From assembly GCA_036897095.1 (NCBI GenBank), contig JAYMSP010000175.1, forward strand, positions 1 to 64,000: 64,000 nucleotides of DNA. Reading direction: 5' to 3'. The translations under genes were made by a program, and so were the position numbers. This document shows, piece after piece, positions 1 to 10,376 of this stretch. Each line of letters starts with the position of its first letter. Within the stretch, counting starts at the first letter, position 1. This stretch comes from Plantago elongata (taxonomy: Eukaryota > Streptophyta > Magnoliopsida > Lamiales > Plantaginaceae). The notes under the pieces are model-generated. The model ran no database searches and was not told the origin of the DNA. It saw only the letters and a program-made list of their open reading frames with translations.

Positions 1-960
1 TTTTCTACTGTATACACAATTTAAATATCAATACACATGCATGTTACTGACTAAACTGTAAATGAAGTGCATCTATATATAACGTTACGAACCTCAACAC
101 GAATATTGTAGCACAACTTCAGTAACTGTCCGAGCGTATACACATGCAATCTCAATAAACGATATAAAATTATATAGGCGGAGTTGATCGGTTTAGAGGA
201 TGTTTCGTTCAACGAGTAAATCGAACAATTTATAGGCAAACTGAACGAGTACTGAGCATTCGATTCATTATGACAAACAGTATCTAACAGTATCCAACAG
301 TCTCCAAATACATCTCCACCATTCCTTTTATTTCTGTTCATTGTCATTTCACCATCACATTTCCTTTTACTCCACCTCCGGTCCCTCCACCGACTGTCCA
401 TCACCGTCCGTTTTTCTCTTTTCTTCTCCACCGTCCGCACCATTCTGTCGGTTTCTTCTCTTTTCTTCTCCACCGTCTGATGTATCTTCTTCTCGATTGC
501 ACGATTATCGCCGTTCCCCTGTGTCTTCTCGCCGTGTAAACCCACAATTCTCGTCGTCTTCTCCACCGTCCGATGTGTCTTCTGTTTCTCGACCGGACAC
601 CACCACAATTCTCGCCGTTACCGGAAACCCAGCCTCTTCCGCCGTCTTTCGCTGTGCGTTTTAGTGGCCCCCTGAAGATGCCCTCAATCGCCGCCCGCTC
701 AAGATGCCCTCAATCAAGGTTTGTCGACTGCAATTTCATTTTTCGTCTGCAATTTCATTTTTCGTCGCCTCTTTCATTCGTATGCAGTCTGTCGTTTTTT
801 TCGATTGTTTGAGTTTGAACCAGCAAATTGGGTGTAAATTGGGTGTTTGAGTTGATTTCAGTTGATTTGATTGGTATGATTGGTTTGATTGGGAACTGAT
901 TGTGGCAAATAGACTATAGGCTGATTGCAAAATGTTGCAATAGTATAGCCATTTCAATCT
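1..960. other. non-genic, pyrimidine-rich repeat
   Basis: No convincing gene. Positions about 410-580 are rich in imperfect CT-type microrepeats: blocks reading TTCTTCTCCACCGTC recur at least three times. The open frames on both strands here are low in complexity (Ser/Pro/Phe on one strand, Lys/Glu/Arg on the other), so they are more likely by-products of the repeat than proteins. A 15-base word, AAGATGCCCTCAATC, occurs twice near 676-717. Confidence 0.5.
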
Positions 961-997
961 TCAGCATTTGAATGATGTACCAAACACAAAATCCCCA

Positions 998-1029
998 AGT
1001 AGCATCCAAATGGGCATTTGGATGCTACT
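998..1029. repeat. perfect 15-bp hairpin
   Basis: AGTAGCATCCAAATG and its exact reverse complement are separated by only two bases. A perfect 15-bp stem with a 2-base loop stands out in this AT-rich sequence. It may be the remnant core of a small foldback element; the short repeats around 1090-1150 (GGGACTTCCAAA type) resemble MITE ends, but no full element could be bounded. Confidence 0.75.
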
Positions 1030-1910
1030 CCAATCAGCCCCTAAGAGATAATGTATAAAGTAGGAGAGAGATTTTCTATTTAAGGAAATGGGACTTCCAA
1101 ACCGGGACAGCTCAAAATGAAATGCGGGACTTCCAAATCGGAACAGATGGAGTATATTGCATCTAATCCGAGCTTTACAAAAGATCATATTACAAATAAA
1201 AGTCGTATTAAAAAATTACAACTCTTTCATATATGTGTAATTGCCAAAGAAAAAAAATTATATGTATATTTTGTTGAAACATAAATTAAAAGTCGTAATT
1301 TAAAAATTACATAATCAATCGTGTTTCTGATATTTTTTGAATTGATTTTAAGGTAACGATCTTAACAAATAAACAAATTGAATTGTTTGCGAACATACTC
1401 CTAATGAACAAACGTAATATATTAACAACTTAACTAACCAAACATAAACAAGTGGAACAGATGTTCGATGAACATGAAAATCTTTAATGAACAAAAGTTT
1501 GCTAATCTCAATGTTCAATTTATTCGGTTTGAAGACACTCCTATCTTATACTCCTACCATCCCAACTTCATCTTCCCGTATTTCATTTTGATCCGTCCTA
1601 ACTTTATTTTCACATCCCTTAAATGGAAAATCTCTATGTTATCTTATTCACTATCACTCCAACTTTATATTTTTGTTTCCATACTTTATCACCATATCTT
1701 ATACTTTATTCACTATTTTGTATACTTTATTAATTTTTCTCCTACTTTATTTATTATTTCTCTTAATATTTGTGTCCGGGCCCGCGAAAAGATTAATCTA
1801 GAACGGATTATAATATTATATTCATTTCTTCTTCTTTTTTCTTTTTATTTCTTCAAACCATTGAAGGAGCTTCAATCGAATGACACGGGCTTGGCCAAGA
1901 TTTGGTCATG
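1030..1910. other. intergenic, no gene seen
   Basis: AT-rich spacer. The stretch 1546-1790 is T-rich on the plus strand with repeated CTTTATT/ACTTTAT words. Open frames here encode Phe/Ile/Tyr/Leu-rich strings without recognisable domains. Confidence 0.5.
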
Positions 1911-2365
1911 TGAAGCTGGTTAGCTTAATATCAAGGAGGTAATGAAGCACATGTGTACTGGATACACTGTTACTGAAGATTACTGAAGCGTGTGGTATTA
2001 GAGTGTAGCGGAAACACTTGGGAAAAATACTAAAGACACAAAACAAGTAACTTCAGGGATACGTTGAGATTAGTTGATGGAATTATTGATTGAGGTTAAG
2101 GTGGAGATTGTGAGAGTGTTAAATCAACAATGATATTAATCGTTGAACGACTCAGATTAAATATGGAATCAACGGTTGATCAAATCCAGGATATGGAAAG
2201 CTGGAGAATTAGTCATAGGAATTTAACTAATTCAGTTTCCTGATTCTATAAAGAGTTCTAGTGGTATTCTGATACAAGAAGAATTAGTAATTACTTTTCT
2301 TGTTCTGGTAGAATTTGGTAGTTGAGTTCTCTATACATAATCAAGGGAGCTTGTTTCATTCATCA
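1911..2365 (+). mobile_element. LTR-retrotransposon fragment (3' internal end plus part of LTR)
   Basis: This stretch is a diverged copy of about 4521-4975: the internal 3' end of a non-autonomous element (1911-2110) followed by the first half of its LTR (from 2111). It is an incomplete fossil of the same family as the element at 3015-5240 and lies just upstream of it, suggesting tandem or nested insertion of related elements. No strand-specific coding capacity is seen. Confidence 0.75.
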
Positions 2366-3014
2366 ATGGTGTCTCCAAAGTTCAACCTCAAACCGCTGGA
2401 AGGGAAGACAGACTTTGTTCAGTGGAAGAAAATAATGCGTGCTATGTTAATACAACAGGGTGTGATCGATGCACTGACGGCAGGGTTCGAAGAAATCGTG
2501 TCTGCTGTGGATAAAAATTTATATCATTGGATTCGCATTCAAGATGGTTGAAGGGAAATCAATCATCAGCTAGATGGAGCCTATCGAAGATGGTGTGCCA
2601 GATACACTGAAGATGGATCGGATAAACTCTGGTGTGGTGATAACACTAGTTTTCGAAGACCATGGTGTTCTGACAACACCACATGCTGAATCTCCGGAAA
2701 ATTCTGACATACATGATCAGGAGGAACCTGAATTGAACAATCAGATGGAGAGGCATGGGAATCGAAGAAGGGCAGGGATCGAGTTGAATGATCCATGTTC
2801 TATGGTGAATTCAATATGAGTTGTTTTGGATCGAAAGGGAGCAAGATTCGTGCAAAACGGACGAAAATACAGACCAAAATCGTGCATGGAATACGCGCGG
2901 AAAGGCTAGTGAGTGAGATTCATGCGCCGGGAAGGAAAAAGTGCAGTGTCGGTGTTCTGGAAAGTGTGGGCGCGTCCGGGCTAAAACTCGCGCGTGGTCA
3001 GGCCCGTTGGAATT
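2366..3014 (+). mobile_element. copia-like gag-type remnant and family-related tail
   Basis: 2366-2550 encodes a stretch recognisable as the N-terminus of a Ty1/copia gag-like protein: a KFNLKPLEGKTDFVQWKK motif followed by RAMLIQQGVIDAL, the usual opening of this family. A second open piece (about 2574-2818) has an acidic then basic composition like inter-domain regions of copia polyproteins, a weaker call. The GC-richer end (about 2840-3010) resembles 3830-3960 inside the neighbouring element. A broken fossil; only a small part of a full element is present. Confidence 0.6.
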
Positions 3015-5240
3015 GTGAGAGTGTTAACTCAACAATGATATTGATCGTTGAACGGTTCAAATTACATATGGAATCAACGGCGGTGGTCAAATCTAGGATA
3101 TGGAAAGCTGGAGAATTAGTTAGGAATTTAACTAATTCAGTATCCTGATTCAAGAAGGAGTTCTAGTGGTATCCTGATACAAGAAGAATTAGTAATTGAT
3201 TTTCTTATTCTAGTAGGATTTTGTAGTTGAGATCTCTATATATAATCAAGGGAGCTTGTTTCATAGATCAGTTCAGATGCTTCATTCAAAATCATAGAAA
3301 GTTAGGAATCATACTTCGGAGAATAACATATTAGGTTGGTCTTATCTTTTATGTGGGATTATTCTTGTTACGTTGTATGGTTGTAACATAAGTATCAATA
3401 AAGATTGAAGATTGGTCTTCGTGGATGTAGGCAATTGCCGAACCACGTTAAATCTTGTGTCTCTGGCTTTCTGGTTTCGGCTCATTGTTTGTTCGATTAT
3501 TGTTCTCTGTCATTGTTGCATATTCCTCATTGTTTGAACCTAACAATTGGCGTCGTCTGTGGGAAGAGAAAGAGGAAGGAAGTATTGTATCAATGGCGTT
3601 TACAAGGTGCAAGATCGGAAAACATGCCAAAGGAATATCGTCGAAACTAGAGATGGTTTACAAGAAGAAAAGCTCCGATCCGTTTTTTATGGTGGATTCA
3701 AACTCAACCGGAGTCAGGAGAAGATTGTCCGAAGTTGAGAAGGAGTTCTCCATGTTTTGGAATCACATAGGAGTTGATATGGGGCTAAAGGGTGAAAGAA
3801 TCGCACAAAAGAGGCCACAAATCAATCCACATTGGCGAACAGAATACGCACGGAAACGTTGGCGAGTGATATTCACGCGTCAGGAAGAACTTTTGCGCAG
3901 CGACAGTGCGGAGGCGAGTGCGGGCGCATCCGGGCTCGGAATGATGCGTGGTTGGGCTCGTTGGATTCCTATTACAATTTTCCAGGTGATAGTGTGTGTA
4001 CCCGTTTGTTACGGTGTCCCGAAAATCGGTGGAAGACATCCGAACGTGAAAGAACATCTTCGGGAAGAGGAAGATGGAGCTATTACTAAAGGTGAGATGT
4101 TTAAAAGCGGTGGGATGATATCAAAAGGGACATGGATACACTGGAGGATGGTTTGGTACAACGGTGGAGCATGGACGATGTTGAAATCAGAAAATAAATC
4201 TGCATACATGTTTGGGTGGAGTCTATTACGGGAGGTGTAATAGGAACCGAAGTTCAATTCGAAGTTGATAGAGTTGAATATGAGGTGGAGCTACCTGAAG
4301 GAACAAGTTGTAGTGCTTATAGCCAAAGGTGTGATCAGGGTAAAGAATATTCAAACTTCTTTGAATGCTTTGGATTGCATGACGAAAGCTCTTCCAGGAT
4401 AAAATTCATATTGTGTGTGAATTTGGTGGAGTGAAGACTTTCAGGGTTGTGTCCTAATTTTAGGGTTATTGTGGTGTGGTATACTGTGATTACCTAATAT
4501 AAAGCTAAGGTGGAGAACTGTGAAGCTGGTTAATTTAATATCAAGGAGGTAATGAAGCACATGTGTACTGGGTACACTGTTACTGAGGAATACTGAAGCG
4601 TGTGGTGTTAGAGTGTAGCAGAAACACTTGGAAAAACACTGAAGACACAAGACAAGTAACTTCAGGGATACATTGAGATCAGTTGATGGAATGAGTTTAA
4701 GGTGGAGATTATGAGAGTGTTAACTCAACAATGATATTGATCGTTGAACGGCTCAGATTAAATATGGAATCAATGGTGGTGATCAAATCCAGGATATGAA
4801 AAGCTGGAGAATTAATTAGGAATTTAACTAATTCAGTTCTTGATTCTAGAAGGAGTTCTAGTGGTATCCTGATACAAGAATAATTAGTAATTGATTTTCT
4901 TGTTCTAGTAGGATTTGGTAGTTGAGTTCTCTATATATAATAAAGGGAACTTGTTTCATAGATCAAATCAGAACCTTCATTCAACATCATGGAGAGCTAG
5001 GGATCATATTTCGAAGAATAGCATATTAGGTTGGTCTTCTATTTTATGTGGGATTATTCTTGTTACGTCGTATGGTTATAACCTAAGTATCAATAAAGGT
5101 TGAAGATTGGTATGTGTGAATGTAAGAAATTAGCGAACTACGTTAAAAATTTTATCTCCGACTTTCTAATTTTGATTCATTGTTTATTTGATTGTTATTT
5201 TATATTATTATTGTATATTCCTTATTGTTTGGACCTAAAT
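3015..5240 (+). mobile_element. non-autonomous LTR retrotransposon (fossil)
   Basis: Two direct LTRs, 3015-3545 (beginning TGTGAGAGTG, ending in CA) and about 4710-5240, flank an internal region of about 1.16 kb. Immediately inside the left LTR is a primer-binding-site-like sequence, TTGGCGTCGTCTGTGGG. The internal region is far too short for gag-pol and shows no reverse transcriptase or integrase, so the family is of the short, parasitic (TRIM/LARD-like) kind, mobilised by another element. By eye the two LTRs differ at about one base in ten, so the insertion is old. No clean target duplication was found. The internal open frame has no recognised domain. Confidence 0.75.
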
Positions 5241-6492
5241 GGTCCATTTCTTCTTTTTCTTAATTTTTATACTTCGTTCAAACTTACGGATAATTGTAAT
5301 AGGCAACGACGGTAAATCCGTGGAGGTAGAGTACAATAGCCTGCCTGACATTTTCTACTTTCACTCTCCCGATGATTTCAAACCACGTGAACCTTCTATT
5401 TCTATATATGTGGCCACACATTTTCAAGTACTTGGCCCACTGCTGTCACTATTCCATGTATTGTCTCTTCGTTTTGTTCCCATATTTCAGAACCGACTGA
5501 TTCATTTTCATTACCCCCAGATCAATCATTCCTTCAGTAAATCCAATAACAATCAGCTTCATAATATAACAACGATCACACGAATAATCAATCATACAAC
5601 TCATAAACATAAAAATTTATGTGATTTGATAAATATCTACGTCCACAAAAGTAATCTGATATTCTATTATTGATCAATTCGATTACATTAATACAACAAC
5701 ACTTTAATGATGAAGAATTACAAAGAACCAATTAAAATCTTAAAAAAAACTATTTTAAGAAGTTTAAAGAAGAAGTTAACTAATTATATTATAATATTGA
5801 CTAACTTTCTTATAGTAGAATTCTTCTGGCCTTATATATTAATGTTATAACATTATATCACATGTCATCACGTGTCACAAGCCAACCGGTGAATGACACA
5901 TCACCCAGCACATGTGAACTCCCACTCTCAGCTGCTTCAACAACTTATCTCAACTGACAGCTCACAAAAAAGACCTAGTATTATCCCACTGTCTATCTGA
6001 ATATTGATGCAACACTGTCTTCAATACTTCACAGTTTAACACAATTTCTTACTAGCAATAACCGTGTCTATGTCACATTATAATCTTTTAATAATGTATA
6101 AAATAAATAATTATTCGAGAAAATAAAATTTACAAACAACGTCTCATCCAATGCTATGTGACATAGTCTGGTGTTATAATAACTATAAATAGTATAGAAT
6201 ACGGATCATTATGTCGGATTTAATTTGAAAGAGATAGGATCCAAACTGAACTCAGGATCCTGCGGGTAGATAACATATACTCCACATGTTAATTAACAAC
6301 TGATACATGCTATTTAAAAAAAAAATTGTATCCCTCAAACTCGAACCAAATATAAAAAACGTATATAACGAACTTTATATGGCTGGCTCCCAACAACACC
6401 GAGGTAGTATGTGGGCTCCTCATCGAACACATAAGAATTACTCTCTTTGTCCAAATTCTACATTCACATTTCATTTTGAAACATCCTAATAT
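5241..6492. other. intergenic, no gene seen
   Basis: AT-rich spacer. A G-box core (CACGTG) at 5869-5874 sits beside several ACATGTG/CATGTCA words, but no downstream gene could be assigned. Nothing else recognisable. Confidence 0.5.
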
Positions 6493-6663
6493 CAGGGGCG
6501 AGCGCAGAAAATTAGTTCTGAGGCATCGAAAAAATATTTGTAATGTTATCTTAAAATTTATTAATATATGTTACATTTGTGAAGGAAGGGTATAATAGTA
6601 ATTTACATGAAAAATTGAGCAGCATCGATTGAGGCCGCTTCCGCCAACAGGCGTTCGCCCCTG
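6493..6663. mobile_element. small hAT-like MITE
   Basis: A 171-bp segment begins CAGGGGCGAGCGC and ends with the inverted copy GCGTTCGCCCCTG, so the 13-bp terminal repeats match at 12 of 13 positions. CAGGGGCG-type ends are typical of plant hAT-superfamily non-autonomous elements. The flanking 8-mers do not match, so the target duplication has decayed or the boundary is slightly off. There is no coding capacity. Confidence 0.6.
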
Positions 6664-7458
6664 ACAATGTCAACTTTCCTATCTATCATGCATTTTTACG
6701 ATCTATCGCTTTATCATCTACTGAACTTGTTTTACGAAGGTATGTAACTGGTTCGAGTATATGTCTAACCCGGACCTGAATTTTTATTATTTCGAATGGA
6801 TTTAAATTCAAGTTGTATGGAGTTCGACCCGTTTAACAGTAAAATGACGGAATACCCCGTGTAGTATAATATAGACAGACATGACCTCAATAGTGTTTTC
6901 GAATCTTGTTAATTGTTATAACTTAGAAAACATGTATAGAAAAATCTATATGTTGGATTCTATAATACGAATTGTTTATCCTTTAAATACATATTATGTG
7001 ATATTATATATCCTATTGCATATAATTTTTTTGTAACTATAAAGTATGATTATACTAAGAAGTATAAAGCAATGCCCATAAGATCAAACTTCTGACATAG
7101 AATACAAACTCAAACAACTTTAAATGTTATAGAGTTGTATTAGTTGCTAAATTTTGATGAGCTCATACCAACTCCAGTGGAGTTCAAGGCATTAAACTGA
7201 CACGTTCTAATTAGCTCCAACGGAGTTTCACTAGGTGTTAGAGTTGGCACTATTTCTAAGATTTAGAACCGGTGTAAGCCTTATTTTTCTTTTTCTTTTA
7301 AATAAAACTGAAAGATAAAGAGAAATGAAAAGGTGAAGTTTAAAAGAAATGAAAAGGAAAAGCTGAATAGAGTGTTATCATTTGAGTATAATGGTTGTTG
7401 AGGGTGTAAGGTGAGTGAAATGTTGAAGTGGAAGAAATATGTTGATTTTAGTGGGTGT
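6664..7458. other. intergenic with MITE-like inverted motifs
   Basis: No gene. Around 7165-7255, complementary motifs (CCAACTCCAGTGGAGTT, then CTCCAACGGAG and GAGTTGGC) suggest the end of a small foldback element that may continue into the inverted repeat at 7459. Composition becomes purine-rich from 7290 to 7440. Confidence 0.4.
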
Positions 7459-8012
7459 GACATTGTTATGTACTTATGTGTCTCATGTGTCTGATGAGAT
7501 GTTGAGCTAGACAATCGTTTGTGGTATAATGTCATGCAACTTTAATAAATATTGAACATGAGTTAAAAAAAAAAAAAAAAAAAGGAGTGTCGAGACTTTA
7601 AAACACACATCTGTCATCATTAATTTTTGTTATATTTATTATTATCAAATTTGTACTTTTTTAGGTTGTAGATATGTTTGATTATGAAAAACACTTAGTA
7701 GATTTGGGTTAGTTAAACTTTATAAATTTGTTTGACTGGTGTTTTGGTCGAGATTCTTAGTTGTACGATTGATTAATCAAGTAGAAATTGATCGGACAAC
7801 ACAAATATTGCTTGTTTGAACTTGTAGTGTCTCGATTTACAGTACTTTTTTCCTTCATTTCTCAACACTTGTTTTTTAAATCTTTTTAAAATTCAAATTA
7901 TCTTCAAATAGTCCACTTAAACTCGACCATTATTCCAAATTACATGACATTGAACCATAAACGATTGTCTAGCTCAACATCTCATCAAACACAAGAGACA
8001 CATAACAGTGTC
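7459..8012. repeat. inverted repeat pair, arms about 75-80 bp
   Basis: The arm at 7459-7540 and the arm at about 7940-8012 are reverse complements with few mismatches; both contain GATGAGATGTTGAGCTAGAC (in 7940-8012 as its complement). They are about 400 bp apart. The spacer includes a 19-base A tract at about 7565-7583. This fits a foldback or MITE pair, either one element with internal insertion or two copies in opposite orientation. Confidence 0.7.
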
Positions 8013-8769
8013 TCAAAATTCAGAGAGATCGTACATGGATTTGTAACTTAATATTTTATATTTTTAAAATTTAATTCATACTAATATTGAAATTGTGAAA
8101 TATATTATCATATTTCTATTTTTATGCAATCATTTATGTATACATAACTCGACCATAAGCACTTTTTCAAAATTACCATAATTGAGATCTTTTTTCATAT
8201 GTATATTATATTTTTAAAATTTCACATGATAGAGAATTGGGCCATATTGAATACAAAAAATTATGGGTAAATAAGTCTAGATTTATCGTTGAATCTAAAT
8301 TTTATTTTTAATTAATTTTATCCATGAAACTCAAAGACACAGTCCGTATCAGATTTTGCTTATAGCATATGGTCTGGTTGAAATCTTTCACTTTTTCAGC
8401 AGGAGCCTATTTAATTTAACTGAAATTAAAAGTGTGATTATACTTTGTTTAATTCGACGGAGGTCTTTAGGGTTATTTTTGCATAAGTTGTGTTTTGAAT
8501 TTGGTGATAGGGCTAGTGTGGACTTCAGTCGACTCTTGTACTGACTTATTTTGGAGTAATGAAATATATTTATGGTTCTAGAAAATAAATTCCATTACTA
8601 CATGTCTAGTTATTTTAATAAACTTATGATAAAGTTAATTAATAAAAATATTTTTCGGAGTTAAAATTTAAATTTACCCAATTAAATACATATTTAAATT
8701 TATATATTATTTTAAAGAATAATATTAATAATAATATTTATAATTGGAATTTATGGATTCGTTTTGTCA
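8013..8769. other. intergenic, no gene seen
   Basis: Strongly AT-rich spacer. Short open frames occur but show no domain, codon bias or splice context. Confidence 0.45.
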
Positions 8770-9482
8770 TAATGAATTCAAATATATGCTTAAATACTTT
8801 TTTGAGGTTTGCAGATAAAGTTATTTTGTTACTGTTAAAAAACTATATATGCAGTGAACATACTAAAAATATAAATAGTGCAAGTTATAAGGTGCATTAC
8901 ATTGTCAAGAATAAAATGTTCCATGATTTTATTTTTTGGAACTTGAATTCTTTCATTATTCTAAAATAATTACAAACCAGAGGGCGATAAGATGATCCAG
9001 CCTAAGGAATAGAACACATTCAACACATTAATTTTTTATTTTAATACATAAATAAATAATTTATTTAATAAATAATATATAGGATTAGTTTCCATGAATT
9101 CGTCTTGCCGCGATAAATTCGTATATACAAAATATATTTCTGAGCTTTACTGATAAAGTTATATATGATTTAATAAAATTATATATTAGTTAACATATAA
9201 AAAATAAATAATATATTTTTCAAATAATATTGTCCTTTTGATTTAATTTTTTGCATGAAACTGAATAAAATTCAAAGTGACATGGCACATAGCTAGAATT
9301 TTAACTTAAAATATTATAAAAAGTATTTTGGTATATATTTTCAAGTTTTGTTGATAAAGTTTATATGTAATTAATAAAACTTACATATTATGTAGTGAAT
9401 AATGAAAAATATAAATAGTGAAAGTTATAAGATGAATTTTATTGTCTACAATAAAATATTCAATAGCTTATTTTCCAAGTTT
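8770..9482. repeat. three diverged tandem copies, about 240-290 bp period
   Basis: Segments at about 8770-8945, 9096-9240 and 9330-9482 share the same order of words: ATATATTT/TTGAG, then GATAAAGTTAT, then AAAATATAAATAGTG, then AAGTTATAAG and a TATTGTC block. The first and third copies are closest. No protein is encoded. Probably an old tandem duplication. Confidence 0.55.
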
Positions 9483-9579
9483 AAAATGTTGACAATAAAT
9501 TGAGATCACATTTAACATAAAATAGTCTGATAATCATCAGACCAAACACAACAAAAAAATAATAAAAATTTGCCCTAAA

Positions 9580-9885
9580 ATTCAATTAAAAAATGTGACT
9601 TAAAATGCTTTGTAAATGATGAAAAAAAAATTCCTCTCATATTAATAAAAATTGTGACTTTTTTAAGAATTTCACTACATATATAATATATCAACTTTCT
9701 TTCAAATTATAATTTTTTTCTATTAGTTTTATTTTCTAAAAAGAATAACTAATAGTAAATAAGCACTAAAAATGCCTAAGAAATGTGACGTAAAAATACA
9801 TATGAATTATGACGTGCACAAAATTTTGCATAACATTCGAAAATTTCATGCGCCGAGGGATCTATATAAATACGAAATCTCATTA
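9580..9885. repeat. repeat copy shared with 13,720-13,915
   Basis: AATGTGACTTAAAAT, TCTCATATTAATAAA, AAGAAATGTGACGTA and AATTATGACGTG recur in the same order and orientation at 13,720-13,915. Copy one ends in a TATA-like TCTATATAAATAC and copy two in TGTATAAATTG. The two copies flank the Mutator-like element. No downstream gene is visible. Confidence 0.6.
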
Positions 9886-10367
9886 GTTATATTCTTTCCG
9901 GACATGCTTAATTAAACAATCACACAGTGCACATGTTCACACATTTTTCTTCCTAAAAAAACTATAATAAGCATAAGTTCAAATAATACAACGACAAGGA
10001 CTTGACATCTTCAAAAAACTTATAGTTAGGAAATGCATGTAAAAATTTCTCAAAATAGACAAATAACAAATGATAAATAGATGAGAATTGATTTATGGTG
10101 CAAAAGTGCATTACTTGCTCAATGCTAAAGTCCTCTGCTTATGCAGCTTTGTCAATTTATAATTTCTGTTAAATTTTCATTTCTATCTCTTTATATAAAT
10201 TAATTGTATACTTTTCAGGTTAATTAGTCACAACAACATATTCGGACTAACATTGCCGTTATCTTTGACCGACTGACGCAGTTAAAAATAATGTAAATTT
10301 TATATTTTTAAAATTTAACAAAGCCTAATATTATTTCTTCATTATTGATGTATGGATATTTCTCATA
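9886..10367. other. intergenic, no gene seen
   Basis: AT-rich spacer between the diverged repeat copy and the Mutator-like element. Nothing recognisable. Confidence 0.45.
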
Positions 10368-10376
10368 ATTTATTGA

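Noticed and set aside
51-608. 185-codon minus-strand protein
   Set aside because: Lys/Glu/Arg-rich low complexity arising from a CT-rich microrepeat.
3455-4240. Host gene of 261 codons
   Set aside because: It starts within an LTR and runs through the internal region of the retrotransposon fossil; no domain recognised.
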